DNA of 64,000 nt from Chryseobacterium sp. 7 (lineage in GTDB: Bacteria; Bacteroidota; Bacteroidia; Flavobacteriales; Weeksellaceae): assembly GCF_003663845.1 (NCBI RefSeq), contig NZ_RCCA01000001.1:4030001-4094000 (forward strand). Direction: 5' to 3'. The position numbers and the translations under genes are program-made. The stretch's first letter is position 1, and each line of letters begins with the position of its first letter. The notes beneath the pieces are model-generated. The model did no database searches, was not told where the DNA came from, and saw nothing but the letters and a program-made list of their open reading frames with translations. This document shows positions 40,461 to 50,700 of the stretch, one piece after another.

Positions 40461-42945
40461 CAACAGTAGAAATCCATGATACAGTTGCATTAGTTGCAGA
40501 GATATTATTTACGGTAATACCTGTTGGAGGAGCTGTAGAACAAGGCTGAGAATCTACAAATCTTACCGGATAATCTTCCACTTCACCTTGTGTAAATGTT
40601 CCACAAGGAGTATTTGTACTACTTGTACTCATTACCACACGCATACGTGTTGGCTGAGTTCCTGTATATACATTTCCACTTGCAATGGTAGGAACAGGGA
40701 AAGTAGCTGTTACAGGAGTAGTTGTACTCGCGGTAGTATTCAGAACTCTCTCACTGGTTTCAAATGTTCCGTTTCTGTTAAAGTCAATCCAAGCTGAGAT
40801 TCCGTAAGAGCTGCTGGAACCTGGCCAGTATTTGTTTACAGAAATTTTATTGGTATTTCCTGAACCTCTTTCCAGGATAATCATTTTCGTAGGATCTGTT
40901 GTATAATCCTTGTAACCATCCGATCCCGAATTGTTAAACATGATAGGCGCATTCGTAGGAGTAACAGTTACATTATTAATATATCCGCTTGTTCCAGTAT
41001 TCCCTGTAGGGTTAGCTGTACAGTAAGTTAATGGCGGAGTTGTAAATGTTACACTTGGTGAAAACGCTCCTGTAGTGCCTCCACAAATAGTAGCCATCTG
41101 AACTTCATAAGCTGTCTGATCTACTAAATTACTTAATAACTGGCTGCTTGTAAGCGGAGTTGTAATATTAATGGTAGTCCATGTAGCATCAGTTACTTTT
41201 TTGTATCTCAAAATATATGTTGCTCCTATTGCAGGAATCCATGATACAAGCGCTGTACTTGCTGTAAGGTTTGAAACCGCAATATTACTTGGCGGTGCAG
41301 CAGAACATGGCTGTAAAGCAATAACACTTAATGTAAAGTCCACATAGTTACCATAAGCAGCAGGCCCACATGGAGTAATGCTTCCTAACCAGGATGTTCC
41401 CATTCTTACTCTGTAATTACCAGGAGCCTGTCCTGCCGCGATTGGGATTGTTCCGGTAGCTGTTGCCGCATAAGTGGTGGTAGCAAGGATAGTTTCTCCA
41501 GGCCCGGTGAAACTCATATCATTATTCCAGTCAACCCAAATATAATGATAGTAAGTACTAGTTCCTGACGTAGCCAGATTAACAGTAACAGAAGTACTAG
41601 GAATTGCAGAAAACACAGTAGCTGAGTTATTTACATATGCCGCATAGCTGTTTGCTGTATAATTCAAGTTGGAAATACCTCCTGTTGTTGTAATATTATT
41701 CAGGTAATATGAAGTACTTGAAGTACCTCCTGTAGGTATACAATATCCTGTATAGAAAGAAAGAGGTCCTTTCCATGCACTTTGATCTGTTGCGCTACAT
41801 CTTGCTCTTACCCATGCATAATATGTTGTGTTAGGAGTAAGTGGAGAAAGTGTTGCAGTAGTTCCGGATGGAACGTTTTGTGACGGTACAGTCGCTCCTG
41901 TTGGAGCTGTGTTACTTGTACTGTAATAAATATCATACCCTCCTGCAGGTACGTATCCAAAAGCCGTCCAGTTTAAGACTGCACTGGTAGGTGTTATTGT
42001 TCCTGTGGATAAAGTTCCCGTTGTAGGCATTGGCGGACAGGTTGGAGGTGTAGTAATAGTTACGGGTCCAGACCATGTACTTTGGTCTGTAGCACTACAT
42101 TTTGCTCTCACCCACGCATAGTACGTAGTGTTAGGCACTAACGGTGAAAGAGTTGCTGTAGTTCCGGAAGGAACGTTTTGTGACGGTACCGTTGCTGCTG
42201 TTGGAGCAGTGTTTGTGGTACTGTAATAAATATCATATCCACCCGCAGGCACAGATGAATACGCTGTCCAGTTCAATACTGCACTCGTAGGTGTTATTGT
42301 TCCTGTGGATAAAGTTCCGCCTGGAGGCATTGGTAAACATGTAGGTGCTGTACCAAAAGTTAATCGAACATTAGGTCTGTTCGCACTTATTGTTCCATTC
42401 CCTGTAGGAGCAGTTGTGTCTGCTTCAAAATACATGTGACCTGCTGTTGCAGTACTATATTTAAAGCCTGCGCCAGCAGTTCCGGAACCTCCTCCGGATC
42501 CTCCATAATTGGTTTCAACTAAAACCATTAGGTTATCCGTTCCATTGTAGGTGTATGGAAGCTGTAATTGAAGTGTATTCCACCCTACTGCAAGGCTGGT
42601 TACATTCGCGCTATATACTAAAGTGGCTCCAGTAGTTACCGTATTCCAGCTTTGAGCCGTAATGGCTGTAGTAGTGGATGGCACGGATTTTAAATAAACT
42701 TTTACCGGGAAGGTAATATTCATGGTTGCGGTAGCCTCCCATCCTACGGATAAGATACTGCCTCCACCAGGAGTGTTTATTTCTGCAGCAGTATATAGCG
42801 ATGCAGATCTCTGAAACCCATAATAGGGTGTCAAAGGATATCGCTGCGTACTGGTTCCTGTTCCAATGGTTACGACCTGGGCATGTAATGAGAGCCCAAA
42901 GATCAAACCGAGAAACAGAATTAAAGAAGTAAAGAGTTTCTTCAT
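38266..42945 (-). CDS. Giant T9SS-exported surface protein with fibronectin III and GEVED domains (copy 1)
   Basis: A 1559-residue protein. Signal peptide MKKLFTSLILFLGLIFGLSLHAQ; an N-terminal domain of about 175 residues; then alternating fibronectin type III repeats (APPSNIAVSNLTASTALVSW type) and GEVED domains (GEVEDYPVRF, GEVEDYRVKI, GEVEDYTVRI). The C-terminus (about 1480-1559: MIYPNPVSSVLFVKNISKRAKYTIYNAAGQVI...FIKE) is a type A T9SS sorting domain, so the protein should cross the outer membrane and be anchored or released. Likely adhesin or carbohydrate-binding scaffold. The last ~730 residues are nearly identical to the sister gene at 43177-47610. Promoter element at 42979-42986. Confidence 0.9.
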   Translation of the reverse strand: MKKLFTSLILFLGLIFGLSLHAQVVTIGTGTSTQRYPLTPYYGFQRSASLYTAAEINTPGGGSILSVGWEATATMNITFPVKVYLKSVPSTTTAITAQSWNTVTTGATLVYSANVTSLAVGWNTLQLQLPYTYNGTDNLMVLVETNYGGSGGGSGTAGAGFKYSTATAGHMYFEADTTAPTGNGTISANRPNVRLTFGTAPTCLPMPPGGTLSTGTITPTSAVLNWTAYSSVPAGGYDIYYSTTNTAPTAATVPSQNVPSGTTATLSPLVPNTTYYAWVRAKCSATDQSTWSGPVTITTPPTCPPMPTTGTLSTGTITPTSAVLNWTAFGYVPAGGYDIYYSTSNTAPTGATVPSQNVPSGTTATLSPLTPNTTYYAWVRARCSATDQSAWKGPLSFYTGYCIPTGGTSSTSYYLNNITTTGGISNLNYTANSYAAYVNNSATVFSAIPSTSVTVNLATSGTSTYYHYIWVDWNNDMSFTGPGETILATTTYAATATGTIPIAAGQAPGNYRVRMGTSWLGSITPCGPAAYGNYVDFTLSVIALQPCSAAPPSNIAVSNLTASTALVSWIPAIGATYILRYKKVTDATWTTINITTPLTSSQLLSNLVDQTAYEVQMATICGGTTGAFSPSVTFTTPPLTYCTANPTGNTGTSGYINNVTVTPTNAPIMFNNSGSDGYKDYTTDPTKMIILERGSGNTNKISVNKYWPGSSSSYGISAWIDFNRNGTFETSERVLNTTASTTTPVTATFPVPTIASGNVYTGTQPTRMRVVMSTSSTNTPCGTFTQGEVEDYPVRFVDSQPCSTAPPTGITVNNISATNATVSWISTVGATYTVRWRVAPSGAWQTATIPAGQNFYGITGLTEQTNYEVQVSTTCGGSTGAYSASVAFTTPPLAYCQMTGSGTNDHISNVTVTSSNLGVPVMNNTSVQTNYISYTTPETLITLDVNSQNNKISVSKGWTGATGNDAVTAWIDFDRNGQFTDAERILISPANTTTPVTATFAVPSTAYTGPLTTTMRVVVKRTSAPIMCQNAVDGEVEDYRVKIRPCSNATPNAPTFTTTHTSATVTITGAGVSYVVRYRVQGTTAWTEVYASTLLGNLPLVINGLTPATTYEVEVAAICGDIVGTATPIKTFTTRCDPTPPNVMVSNITPTTALITWAPLAASSTYTMRWRKVGTTTWNIISLPAAPANTYVLGSVTALEPYTTYEVQIANQCNGETTLNPYSNPKVFTTERICEIPPPGLTITQLLPTSAAIQWDPFPGATYVLRYRKVGIPSWTEVPSIVNNLVLTGLTELTKYEMQVVNICNGTPGNYTPPYYFTTPTVIYCKMKGENSTGEHISKVTVKPTGKKTMENESGASTYTDYTGVPKTFIEMIQGSTDNEIIIEKKWTGTTYNEGIAVWIDFNRNGEFDINERVFTSSPNSNSPVSGKFNVPADAFVSMTDYKYVVMRVAMSRDGIPVNCADFKNGEVEDYTVRISKPITANPIDQTSIMIYPNPVSSVLFVKNISKRAKYTIYNAAGQVIANGILLNNQINVSKLINGIYVIDIEDNGNTVQKKFIKE

Positions 42946-42978
42946 AATGTTTTGGTTAGATATATATGTTAATCTTTA

Positions 42979-42986
42979 CAAAATTA
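42979..42986 (-). promoter_or_regulatory. -7 promoter element of surface protein copy 1
   Basis: TAATTTTG on the minus strand matches TAnnTTTG, 33 bp before the start codon. Confidence 0.5.
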
Positions 42987-43128
42987 ATCATATTTTTATC
43001 AATAACCAATTAGATTAAGTAAATCATTATCATAAATGAATAAAAGAATAACTCAAATAAATTATCTCCATTTTAAAACCCCAATTTTATGGAATTTCTC
43101 AAAAAAAATCGGGTATTTTTACAAAAAA

Positions 43129-43156
43129 TAAGCCTCCATTTCTGGAGGCTTATTCT
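43129..43156 (-). terminator. Terminator of the 1481-residue surface protein gene
   Basis: AATAAGCCTCC-ATTTCT-GGAGGCTTATT; same stem as at 38217-38244. Confidence 0.8.
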
Positions 43157-45371
43157 ATTTTGAAATTTAAACGTATCTATTCTTTGATAAATTTCTTCTG
43201 AACAGTGTTACCGTTATCTTCAATATCGATCACATAAATACCGTTGATCAATTTGCTTACATTGATCTGGTTGTTCAGTAAGATACCATTGGCGATTACC
43301 TGTCCTGCTGCATTGTAGATCGTATATTTAGCTCTCTTGCTGATATTCTTCACAAACAATACTGAACTTACAGGGTTAGGATAAATCATGATACTTGTCT
43401 GGTCAATCGGGTTAGCAGTGATTGGTTTAGAGATTCTTACCGTGTAATCCTCTACTTCTCCGTTCTTGAAGTCGGCACAGTTTACTGGAATTCCGTCTCT
43501 TGACATTGCTACTCTCATTACTACATACTTATAGTCTGTCATACTTACAAAGGCATCTGCCGGTACATTGAACTTTCCTGATACAGGACTGTTTGAATTT
43601 GGTGAAGAAGTAAATACTCTTTCGTTGATATCAAATTCCCCGTTTCTGTTGAAGTCAATCCAAACAGCAATTCCTTCGTTGTAAGTAGTTCCTGTCCATT
43701 TCTTCTCAATGATAATCTCATTGTCTGTTGAACCCTGGATCATTTCGATGAATGTTTTAGGGACTCCTGTATAATCTGTATACGTAGAAGCGCCCGATTC
43801 ATTCTCCATTGTTTTCTTACCAGTTGGCTTCACCGTAACTTTAGAAATATGCTCGCCTGTAGAATTTTCACCTTTCATCTTACAGTAGATTACTGTCGGT
43901 GTTGTGAAGTAATATGGAGGCGTATAATTTCCTGGGGTACCGTTACAGATATTTACTACCTGCATTTCATATTTTGTTAATTCAGTAAGACCTGTCAATA
44001 CTAAGTTATTTACGATTGATGGTACTTCTGTCCAGCTTGGAATACCTACTTTTCTATATCTGAGAACGTAAGTTGCTCCCGGGAACGGATCCCACTGGAT
44101 AGCCGCTGATGTAGGAAGCAATTGAGTAATTGTTAATCCCGGAGGCGGAATTTCGCATATTCTTTCTGTGGTAAATACTTTAGGGTTAGAATATGGATTC
44201 AATGTTGTTTCACCATTACACTGGTTAGCAATCTGAACTTCATACGTTGTATATGGCTCTAAAGCTGTTACACTTCCTAATACATAAGTGTTGGCAGGCG
44301 CTGCCGGTAAACTTATGATATTCCATGTGGTAGTTCCTACTTTTCTCCATCTCATTGTGTACGTAGAGCTTGCTGCAAGCGGTGCCCATGTAATCAGTGC
44401 GGTTGTTGGAGTAATATTACTTACCATCACATTTGGAGGGGTAGGATCACATCTTGTTGTGAATGTTTTAATTGGTGTTGCCGTTCCTACAATGTCACCA
44501 CAAATAGCTGCTACTTCTACTTCATAAGTGGTAGCCGGGGTCAATCCATTAATTACCAATGGAAGGTTTCCTAGTAACGTAGAAGCATATACTTCCGTCC
44601 AAGCTGTTGTACCCTGAACTCTGTATCTCACCACATAGCTTACGCCTGCCCCTGTAATGGTTACAGTAGCTGATGTATGGGTAGTAGTAAATGTAGGGGC
44701 ATTTGGTGTTGCATTACTACAAGGTCTTATTTTTACTCTGTAGTCTTCTACCTCTCCGTCAATTGCATTCTGACAAATAACAGGAGCACTTGTACGCTTC
44801 ACTACAACTCTCATGGTAGTGGTTAATGGTCCTGTGTAAGCAGTTGAAGGAACTGCAAAAGTAGCAGTAACTGGAGTTGTGGTGTTGGCAGGAGAAATTA
44901 AAATTCTCTCAGCATCCGTAAACTGTCCGTTTCTGTCAAAGTCAATCCAGGCTGTTACAGCATCATTTCCTGTGGCTCCAGTCCAGCCTTTTGATACGGA
45001 GATTTTATTATTTTGAGAATTGACATCTAAAGTAATAAGTGTCTCAGGCGTAGTATAACTGATATAGTTAGTCTGTACTGAAGTATTATTCATTACCGGA
45101 ACTCCAAGGTTCGAAGAGGTAACTGTCACATTTGAAATATGGTCATTGGTTCCGGTACCTGTCATTGGACAATAAGACAATGGCGGTGTAGTAAATGCTA
45201 CTGATGCTGAGTAAGCTCCCGTAGAACCTCCACATGTTGTAGAAACCTGAACTTCATAATTCGTCTGTTCTGTAAGACCTGTAATTCCATAGAAGTTCTG
45301 GCCTGCAGGAACTGTAGCAGTCTGCCAGGCTCCACTTGGTGCCACTCTCCATCTTACGGTATAAGTAGCTC
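43144..45371 (-). repeat. Near-identical 2.2-kb block (copy 2)
   Basis: Counterpart of 38233-40460. Upstream of it similarity falls to that of ordinary paralogous Fn3/GEVED repeats. Confidence 0.85.
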
Positions 45372-47610
45372 CAACAGTAGAAACCCATGATACAGTAGCT
45401 GTAGTTGCAGCAACGTTGTTCACCACAATATTTGTTGGAGGAGCTGTAGAACAAGGCTGAGAATCTACAAATTTAACTGCATAATCCTCTACTTCTCCCT
45501 GTGTAAATGTTCCACACGCATTAGCATTGTCGTAATATCTCATTACTACACGCATACGTGTTGGAAGAGTTCCTGTATAAACATTTCCACTTGCCACTGT
45601 AGGTACAGCAAAAGTAGCTGTTACAGGAGTGGTTGTGCTATATGTGCTATTAAGAATTTTCTCGCTGGTTTCAAATGTTCCGTTTCTGTTAAAATCTACC
45701 CATGCCGAAACTCCATAAGATACAGGAGTACCTGACCAGTATTTGTTCACAGAAATTTTATTATTTGCAGAACCTCTTTCAAAGATAACTACTCTTGTAG
45801 GGTCTGGTGTATAATCTTTATAATTGTCTGACCCGGAATTACTCAACATAATAGGAGTATTTGTAGGCGTAACAGTTACATTATTAATATATCCGCTGGT
45901 AGCCGTATTGCTTGATGGACCTGCCGTACAATACGTAAGAGGCGGAGTTGAAAAGTTCACACTTGGTGAGAACGCTCCTGTAGTACCTCCGCAGACAGTA
46001 GCTACCTGAACCTCATAAGCAGTCTGTTCTAATAACCCTGTAAGTAATTGATTACTTACCAAAGGTGTATTTACAGTAATCTGCTGCCAGGTACCAGAAG
46101 GTGAAACTCTATATCTTACAATATAAGTAGCTCCTGTAGTTGACGTCCAAGTAACGTTAGCTGAAGAAGGAGTTACATTATTTACAGTAATGTTAGAAGG
46201 TGGAGCTGTAGTACATGCTGATAAATCTATAAGTTTTACCGCATAATCTTCAGTCTCTCCGTAAGAATAAGTACCACAAGCATTAATTGGGCTATACTCA
46301 TTCATTACCACACGCATTTTGGTAGTCAGGTTTCCTGTATATACGTTTCCACTTGCTGTAGTAGGTACAGTAAATGTTGCTGTAACCGGAGTTGTTGTAT
46401 TACTTGGTGACGTTAATACTCTTTCGGAAGCCTCGAAAACACCATTACGGTTATAATCAATCCAAACTCCTGTTAAGAAGCTATACTGATAATCCGGCCA
46501 TACTTTTGATACAGAAACAGTAGCTGAACCACCTCTTACCAAAGTAACCAATCTTGTAGGATCTGTACTATAGTCTGTATAACCACTTTGACCAGAGTTA
46601 CTCATCATGGAAGGCGCTCCCTGTGCATTCACTGCAACCTGGCCAATATATCCATCAATATAAGTACTTGTAGCGGCAGAAGCACAATAGCTTAATGCCG
46701 GAGTTGTAAAGTTCACACTCGGAGAGAAGGTTCCTGTAGAGCCTCCACAAACAGTAGCTACCTGAACTTCGTATGCCGTCTGCTCCGTTAATCCGTTAAT
46801 AATCTGGTTTCCGACTAAAGGAGTTGTGACATTAATTGTTGTCCACGGTCCTCCGGATAAAAGTCTGTATCTTACAACATACGTAGCACCTGCAGACAGA
46901 TACCAGCCTACATTAGCTGAAGTTGTTGTAAGGTTTGAAACTGTAATGTTAGTAGGAGGTGCTGCTGAACAAGCCGGCAGTGCATGACTTTCAAACTGTA
47001 CACGAGGGATATCTGCAAGTCTGTCCTTTGCTGTTGGTGGTGCAGCCGGATCCGGATTTGTAGTATCTTCGTAATAAATCATACCTCTATTTGCTCCTGC
47101 ATTATAAGATCCCCAAGCCGTACCTGGTGAAGATGCGTAGCCTGGAGTTTTTTCATTTACAGCAACCACAAGATTGTCTGTTCCATTCCATAAAAATGGC
47201 GTAGCCAATTGAAGAGTAACCCAGTTTCCATTGGTTAAAGTAGGCAAAGTCCCGGCATACACCTGAGTTAATGCACTTAATGGAATCCAGTTTGTAAGGG
47301 AGGCAAAGTTATTCTGGGTGGTGTTTCCCATGTATACTACCCAATCCTTATACACATCCTGAGAGGTTGCAACGGTGGTAGAATAAAACCTTATTGCCGT
47401 GATATAGGTCGACGTACCAATAGCCGTCGAAACTTCCGATGCAGTATAAATCTGCTGGGAATAACTATACCCATAATAGGAACGTATAGGGAGATACACT
47501 GAGGTACCCGTTCCGGTCCCGATCTGACCTGCCTGAGCCGAGACTTTGGATACAAAGCCTGTACAAATCAAACAGAGAAACAGAATTAAAGAGGTAAAGA
47601 GTTTCTTCAT
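43177..47610 (-). CDS. Giant T9SS-exported surface protein with fibronectin III and GEVED domains (copy 2)
   Basis: A 1477-residue protein from ATG 47610 (MKKLFTSLILFLCLIC...), chosen because it aligns with the sister start; an ATG at 47622 adds MKNI. After the signal peptide comes an N-terminal domain unlike the sister's (QIGTGTGTSVYLPIRSYYGYSYSQQIYTASEV), then Fn3 and GEVED modules (GETEDYAVKLI, GEVEDYAVKF, GEVEDYRVKI, GEVEDYTVRI), and the same T9SS sorting domain. From about residue 745 to the end it is almost identical to copy 1. Same presumed role: secreted adhesin or scaffold. Its variable front and constant back suggest modular exchange. Confidence 0.9.
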   Translation of the reverse strand: MKKLFTSLILFLCLICTGFVSKVSAQAGQIGTGTGTSVYLPIRSYYGYSYSQQIYTASEVSTAIGTSTYITAIRFYSTTVATSQDVYKDWVVYMGNTTQNNFASLTNWIPLSALTQVYAGTLPTLTNGNWVTLQLATPFLWNGTDNLVVAVNEKTPGYASSPGTAWGSYNAGANRGMIYYEDTTNPDPAAPPTAKDRLADIPRVQFESHALPACSAAPPTNITVSNLTTTSANVGWYLSAGATYVVRYRLLSGGPWTTINVTTPLVGNQIINGLTEQTAYEVQVATVCGGSTGTFSPSVNFTTPALSYCASAATSTYIDGYIGQVAVNAQGAPSMMSNSGQSGYTDYSTDPTRLVTLVRGGSATVSVSKVWPDYQYSFLTGVWIDYNRNGVFEASERVLTSPSNTTTPVTATFTVPTTASGNVYTGNLTTKMRVVMNEYSPINACGTYSYGETEDYAVKLIDLSACTTAPPSNITVNNVTPSSANVTWTSTTGATYIVRYRVSPSGTWQQITVNTPLVSNQLLTGLLEQTAYEVQVATVCGGTTGAFSPSVNFSTPPLTYCTAGPSSNTATSGYINNVTVTPTNTPIMLSNSGSDNYKDYTPDPTRVVIFERGSANNKISVNKYWSGTPVSYGVSAWVDFNRNGTFETSEKILNSTYSTTTPVTATFAVPTVASGNVYTGTLPTRMRVVMRYYDNANACGTFTQGEVEDYAVKFVDSQPCSTAPPTNIVVNNVAATTATVSWVSTVGATYTVRWRVAPSGAWQTATVPAGQNFYGITGLTEQTNYEVQVSTTCGGSTGAYSASVAFTTPPLSYCPMTGTGTNDHISNVTVTSSNLGVPVMNNTSVQTNYISYTTPETLITLDVNSQNNKISVSKGWTGATGNDAVTAWIDFDRNGQFTDAERILISPANTTTPVTATFAVPSTAYTGPLTTTMRVVVKRTSAPVICQNAIDGEVEDYRVKIRPCSNATPNAPTFTTTHTSATVTITGAGVSYVVRYRVQGTTAWTEVYASTLLGNLPLVINGLTPATTYEVEVAAICGDIVGTATPIKTFTTRCDPTPPNVMVSNITPTTALITWAPLAASSTYTMRWRKVGTTTWNIISLPAAPANTYVLGSVTALEPYTTYEVQIANQCNGETTLNPYSNPKVFTTERICEIPPPGLTITQLLPTSAAIQWDPFPGATYVLRYRKVGIPSWTEVPSIVNNLVLTGLTELTKYEMQVVNICNGTPGNYTPPYYFTTPTVIYCKMKGENSTGEHISKVTVKPTGKKTMENESGASTYTDYTGVPKTFIEMIQGSTDNEIIIEKKWTGTTYNEGIAVWIDFNRNGEFDINERVFTSSPNSNSPVSGKFNVPADAFVSMTDYKYVVMRVAMSRDGIPVNCADFKNGEVEDYTVRISKPITANPIDQTSIMIYPNPVSSVLFVKNISKRAKYTIYNAAGQVIANGILLNNQINVSKLINGIYVIDIEDNGNTVQKKFIKE

Positions 47611-47638
47611 AATGTTTTTCATTATAATATTAATCAGA

Positions 47639-47646
47639 CAAATCTA
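47639..47646 (-). promoter_or_regulatory. -7 promoter element of surface protein copy 2
   Basis: TAGATTTG on the minus strand matches TAnnTTTG, 28 bp before ATG 47610. Confidence 0.5.
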
Positions 47647-47733
47647 ATCATTTTTTATTATTAATTTATAGGTACATTTAGGTTTTTTTTGAAAAAAAAT
47701 GATATTTTATTCACTTATGCTTTAAATAAATAA

Positions 47734-47756
47734 ATCCCCGGGGGCTTCCCGGGGAT
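47734..47756 (-). terminator. Terminator of the metzincin protease gene
   Basis: ATCCCCGGG-AAGCC-CCCGGGGAT (minus strand), followed by TTATTTATTT. GC-rich stem in AT-rich surroundings, 24 bp after the stop. Confidence 0.75.
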
Positions 47757-47779
47757 CTAATTATATTCAAAGGTTATCT

Positions 47780-50700
47780 TTATTTCTTGATGAATTTAGA
47801 TTTGAATTGCTCAATTCCTTTATCATCTATTGTAATAACATAAGCTCCTTTAACTAATGATGAAACATTTATTTTTCCATCATTAATATTTCCTCTATCT
47901 ACTAATTGTCCAGCAGCACTATAGATTTTATAAGTTGCTTTATTTGAAACTTTAGTAATATTCAGAACTTCAGTTGCAGGATTTGGGTAAATCTGAATTC
48001 CGTCATTTTTAACAGAAGTTTCAGAAGTAGCAAGGTTACTTGTAATAACTACGTTATAATCTTCAACCTCTCCATAGTAGAAATTGGTTCCACAAGCAAA
48101 TGAAGCCGGGATCGGGAATCCTTCATTGTCTTCTCCTGCATAGAATACAAGAACTCTCATTCTTAATGGCTGATTTTCTACTGCACTTGTAGGAACTGTA
48201 AATGATCCATTATGAACAGCTGTTGATACAGATGTAGTTGGAACATTCAATACCACTTCACTGCTTTCAAAAACTCCATTTTTGTTAAAGTCGATATATA
48301 CAGCAGCTACATCATAAGCATCTGGTTTTCCTACTGTAACAGATATAGGGTATGTAGAACCTTTAACAAGGTTAACCTGAAGAGCTGAGTTTGTAGTATA
48401 GTTTGTATACGTTGATGCTGCAGAAGTGTTGTTAATATTATTAAGAGTAACATTTGAGATATACTCTTCAGTCGTCAACAATGTTGATGCTGCACAATAA
48501 GTAATAGCAAGCGTAGTAAAGTTAACAGATGCAGAATAAGTACCTACTGTTGTACCACACACCAAAGCAACCTGTACTTCGAAGTTTGTACCTTCAGCTA
48601 AACCAGTTAAATTAACAGAAGGAACTGCAGAATCAACTTCACTCCATGTAGTTGTACCTACTTTTCTGTAACGTACTTTATATGTTGCTCCTGTATAAGC
48701 CATCCATGAAACGTTAGCCGAAGTATTACCGATATTGCTTACTACCACATTGGTAGGTGCAGCAGAGCTACAAGCAGAAAGTGGTCCTATTGTAACAGGT
48801 CCTACTGCATAGAAAACGTTTCCTATTGCAGAGACTCTTACTTTAATCATCTGTCCGTTTAAAGAAGAAGGGAATGTAAAGTTTTCAGTTCCATCATTTG
48901 GAGTTGAAGCTGCCAATACAGTCCAAGTTGTTCCATTATCTGTAGTATAATCAATCTTAACGTTTGTTACATTATATGGAGCAGCATTTGTACCAGCAAC
49001 AAGCCATTGAATAGGTGTAGGCGTATTCACATCAGCATATTGGTTTGCTAATTTGAATGGCCCTGTATCTCCTACTACAATTGTTTGAGTTGCAAAATTA
49101 GTCTGCTGCTGTGCAACGTTTGGGTTGTTATCTCTTACGGTAACTGCAAAATTTGTAGTTCTTGCGAATGCAGAAACTGATTCCCAGGTATTACTTGCAT
49201 TATTTAATACACCATTCATTACAGATGTAAAGCTTGGGAAATATCTTGTTGGGCTTGTTCCTGTAGACTTCGATCTGAATGTTGCACCAGTAGTTGTATT
49301 ACCTATATTATTCTTATTAATAACAACAGAAGCATTATCAATTTCTTCCCATACATAAGTAAGCGGATCATTTTCCGCATCTGTAGCAGAAGCTGTAAGT
49401 ACAAAGGCTGTACCTTTAGGAATATTATATGTTGGTAACGCTGTAATAACTGGTGGGTTATTAGCAATCGGAGTTTCGATATCACAAGTTTTCTCAATCA
49501 GGTTATCCTGAACCTGATCAATACTTGCAATATGGAAGTAAGGATCTGAATGCGGCTGTACATCATAATTAGCTCCTGTAATACCAGCATATCCCATAAT
49601 TGTAGATCCTGAACCCGGTTCCATGTTTACTCCGGATCCTTCAAGGCTATGAGAGAATGTATGGTTTGCTCCCAGCTGGTGTCCCATTTCATGAGCCACA
49701 TAGTCGATATCAAAATTATCTCCGGATGGTGGATATGTTGCAGATGGATTCACACTTCCTGTAGCAGGAGAGGTAATTCCCGATCCTTTTCCTTCTGGCT
49801 CATCAGTAGTAGGGCTTATACAAACGCAACCAATACAACCTGCATTTCCACCACCACCTGAAGCACCAAATAAGTGACCAATATCATAATTTGTCTCACC
49901 AACAACTGTTGTCAATTGGTTTTGTAATTCAGTATTCCATGTACCTGGAGGCGCTGTTGCGCTGGTAACAGTAGCATATGGGTCTGTAGCAGGATTATCA
50001 AAGATAAGAGCTGGATAATTTAGTACATTTAAGTGTAATGCAAAATCTTTTTCAAATACTCCGTTTACTCTTGACATGGTGTTGTTTACCTGTGCCCATG
50101 CACCAGCAACACCTCCAAAAAACTGAGTATATTCACCTGTAACAGACATTGCCAATCTCATTGTTCTGTATTTCTTATCAGAATTCTTAGCAAAGCTTGT
50201 TGGTTGGTTAGCAATAGATTTTCCTTTTTTTAATAAAGCATCTATTTGTTTTTTTGAAGTTGGGCTTTCTTCAGTAGAGCATATAAATCCGTTTGGATTT
50301 TTCATCGTTTTAGGATGTACCGCATATACGCTCTTATCTGTAGCTAAAGGTTCAATGAACTCATATTTGTCTCCATCTATAATCATAGACTGAAGTTCGT
50401 TTGGAGAAACACTGAATCTTAAATATTTACTTGGGTCTTCAACACTTGTCCCCACATAAGAACCTAGCTCATACTTATCAGCAATTTCTTTTGCCAGAAC
50501 AGGAAAGCTAAATACTTTGAATCTTTCTATCCTCCCATCTACAGTGGGAAGAGAAATAATAACCGGAGCTGCGTTTGGCCCCATCTCCTGAGCATTCTTC
50601 AATTGAGATCTCAGCGAAGCCAAGTCTAATTTATAATACCCATTCTCTCTTACGTTAGATTTCTCTACTGTAAAAGCTCCTCTTTTTTTGGTGTCTACTT

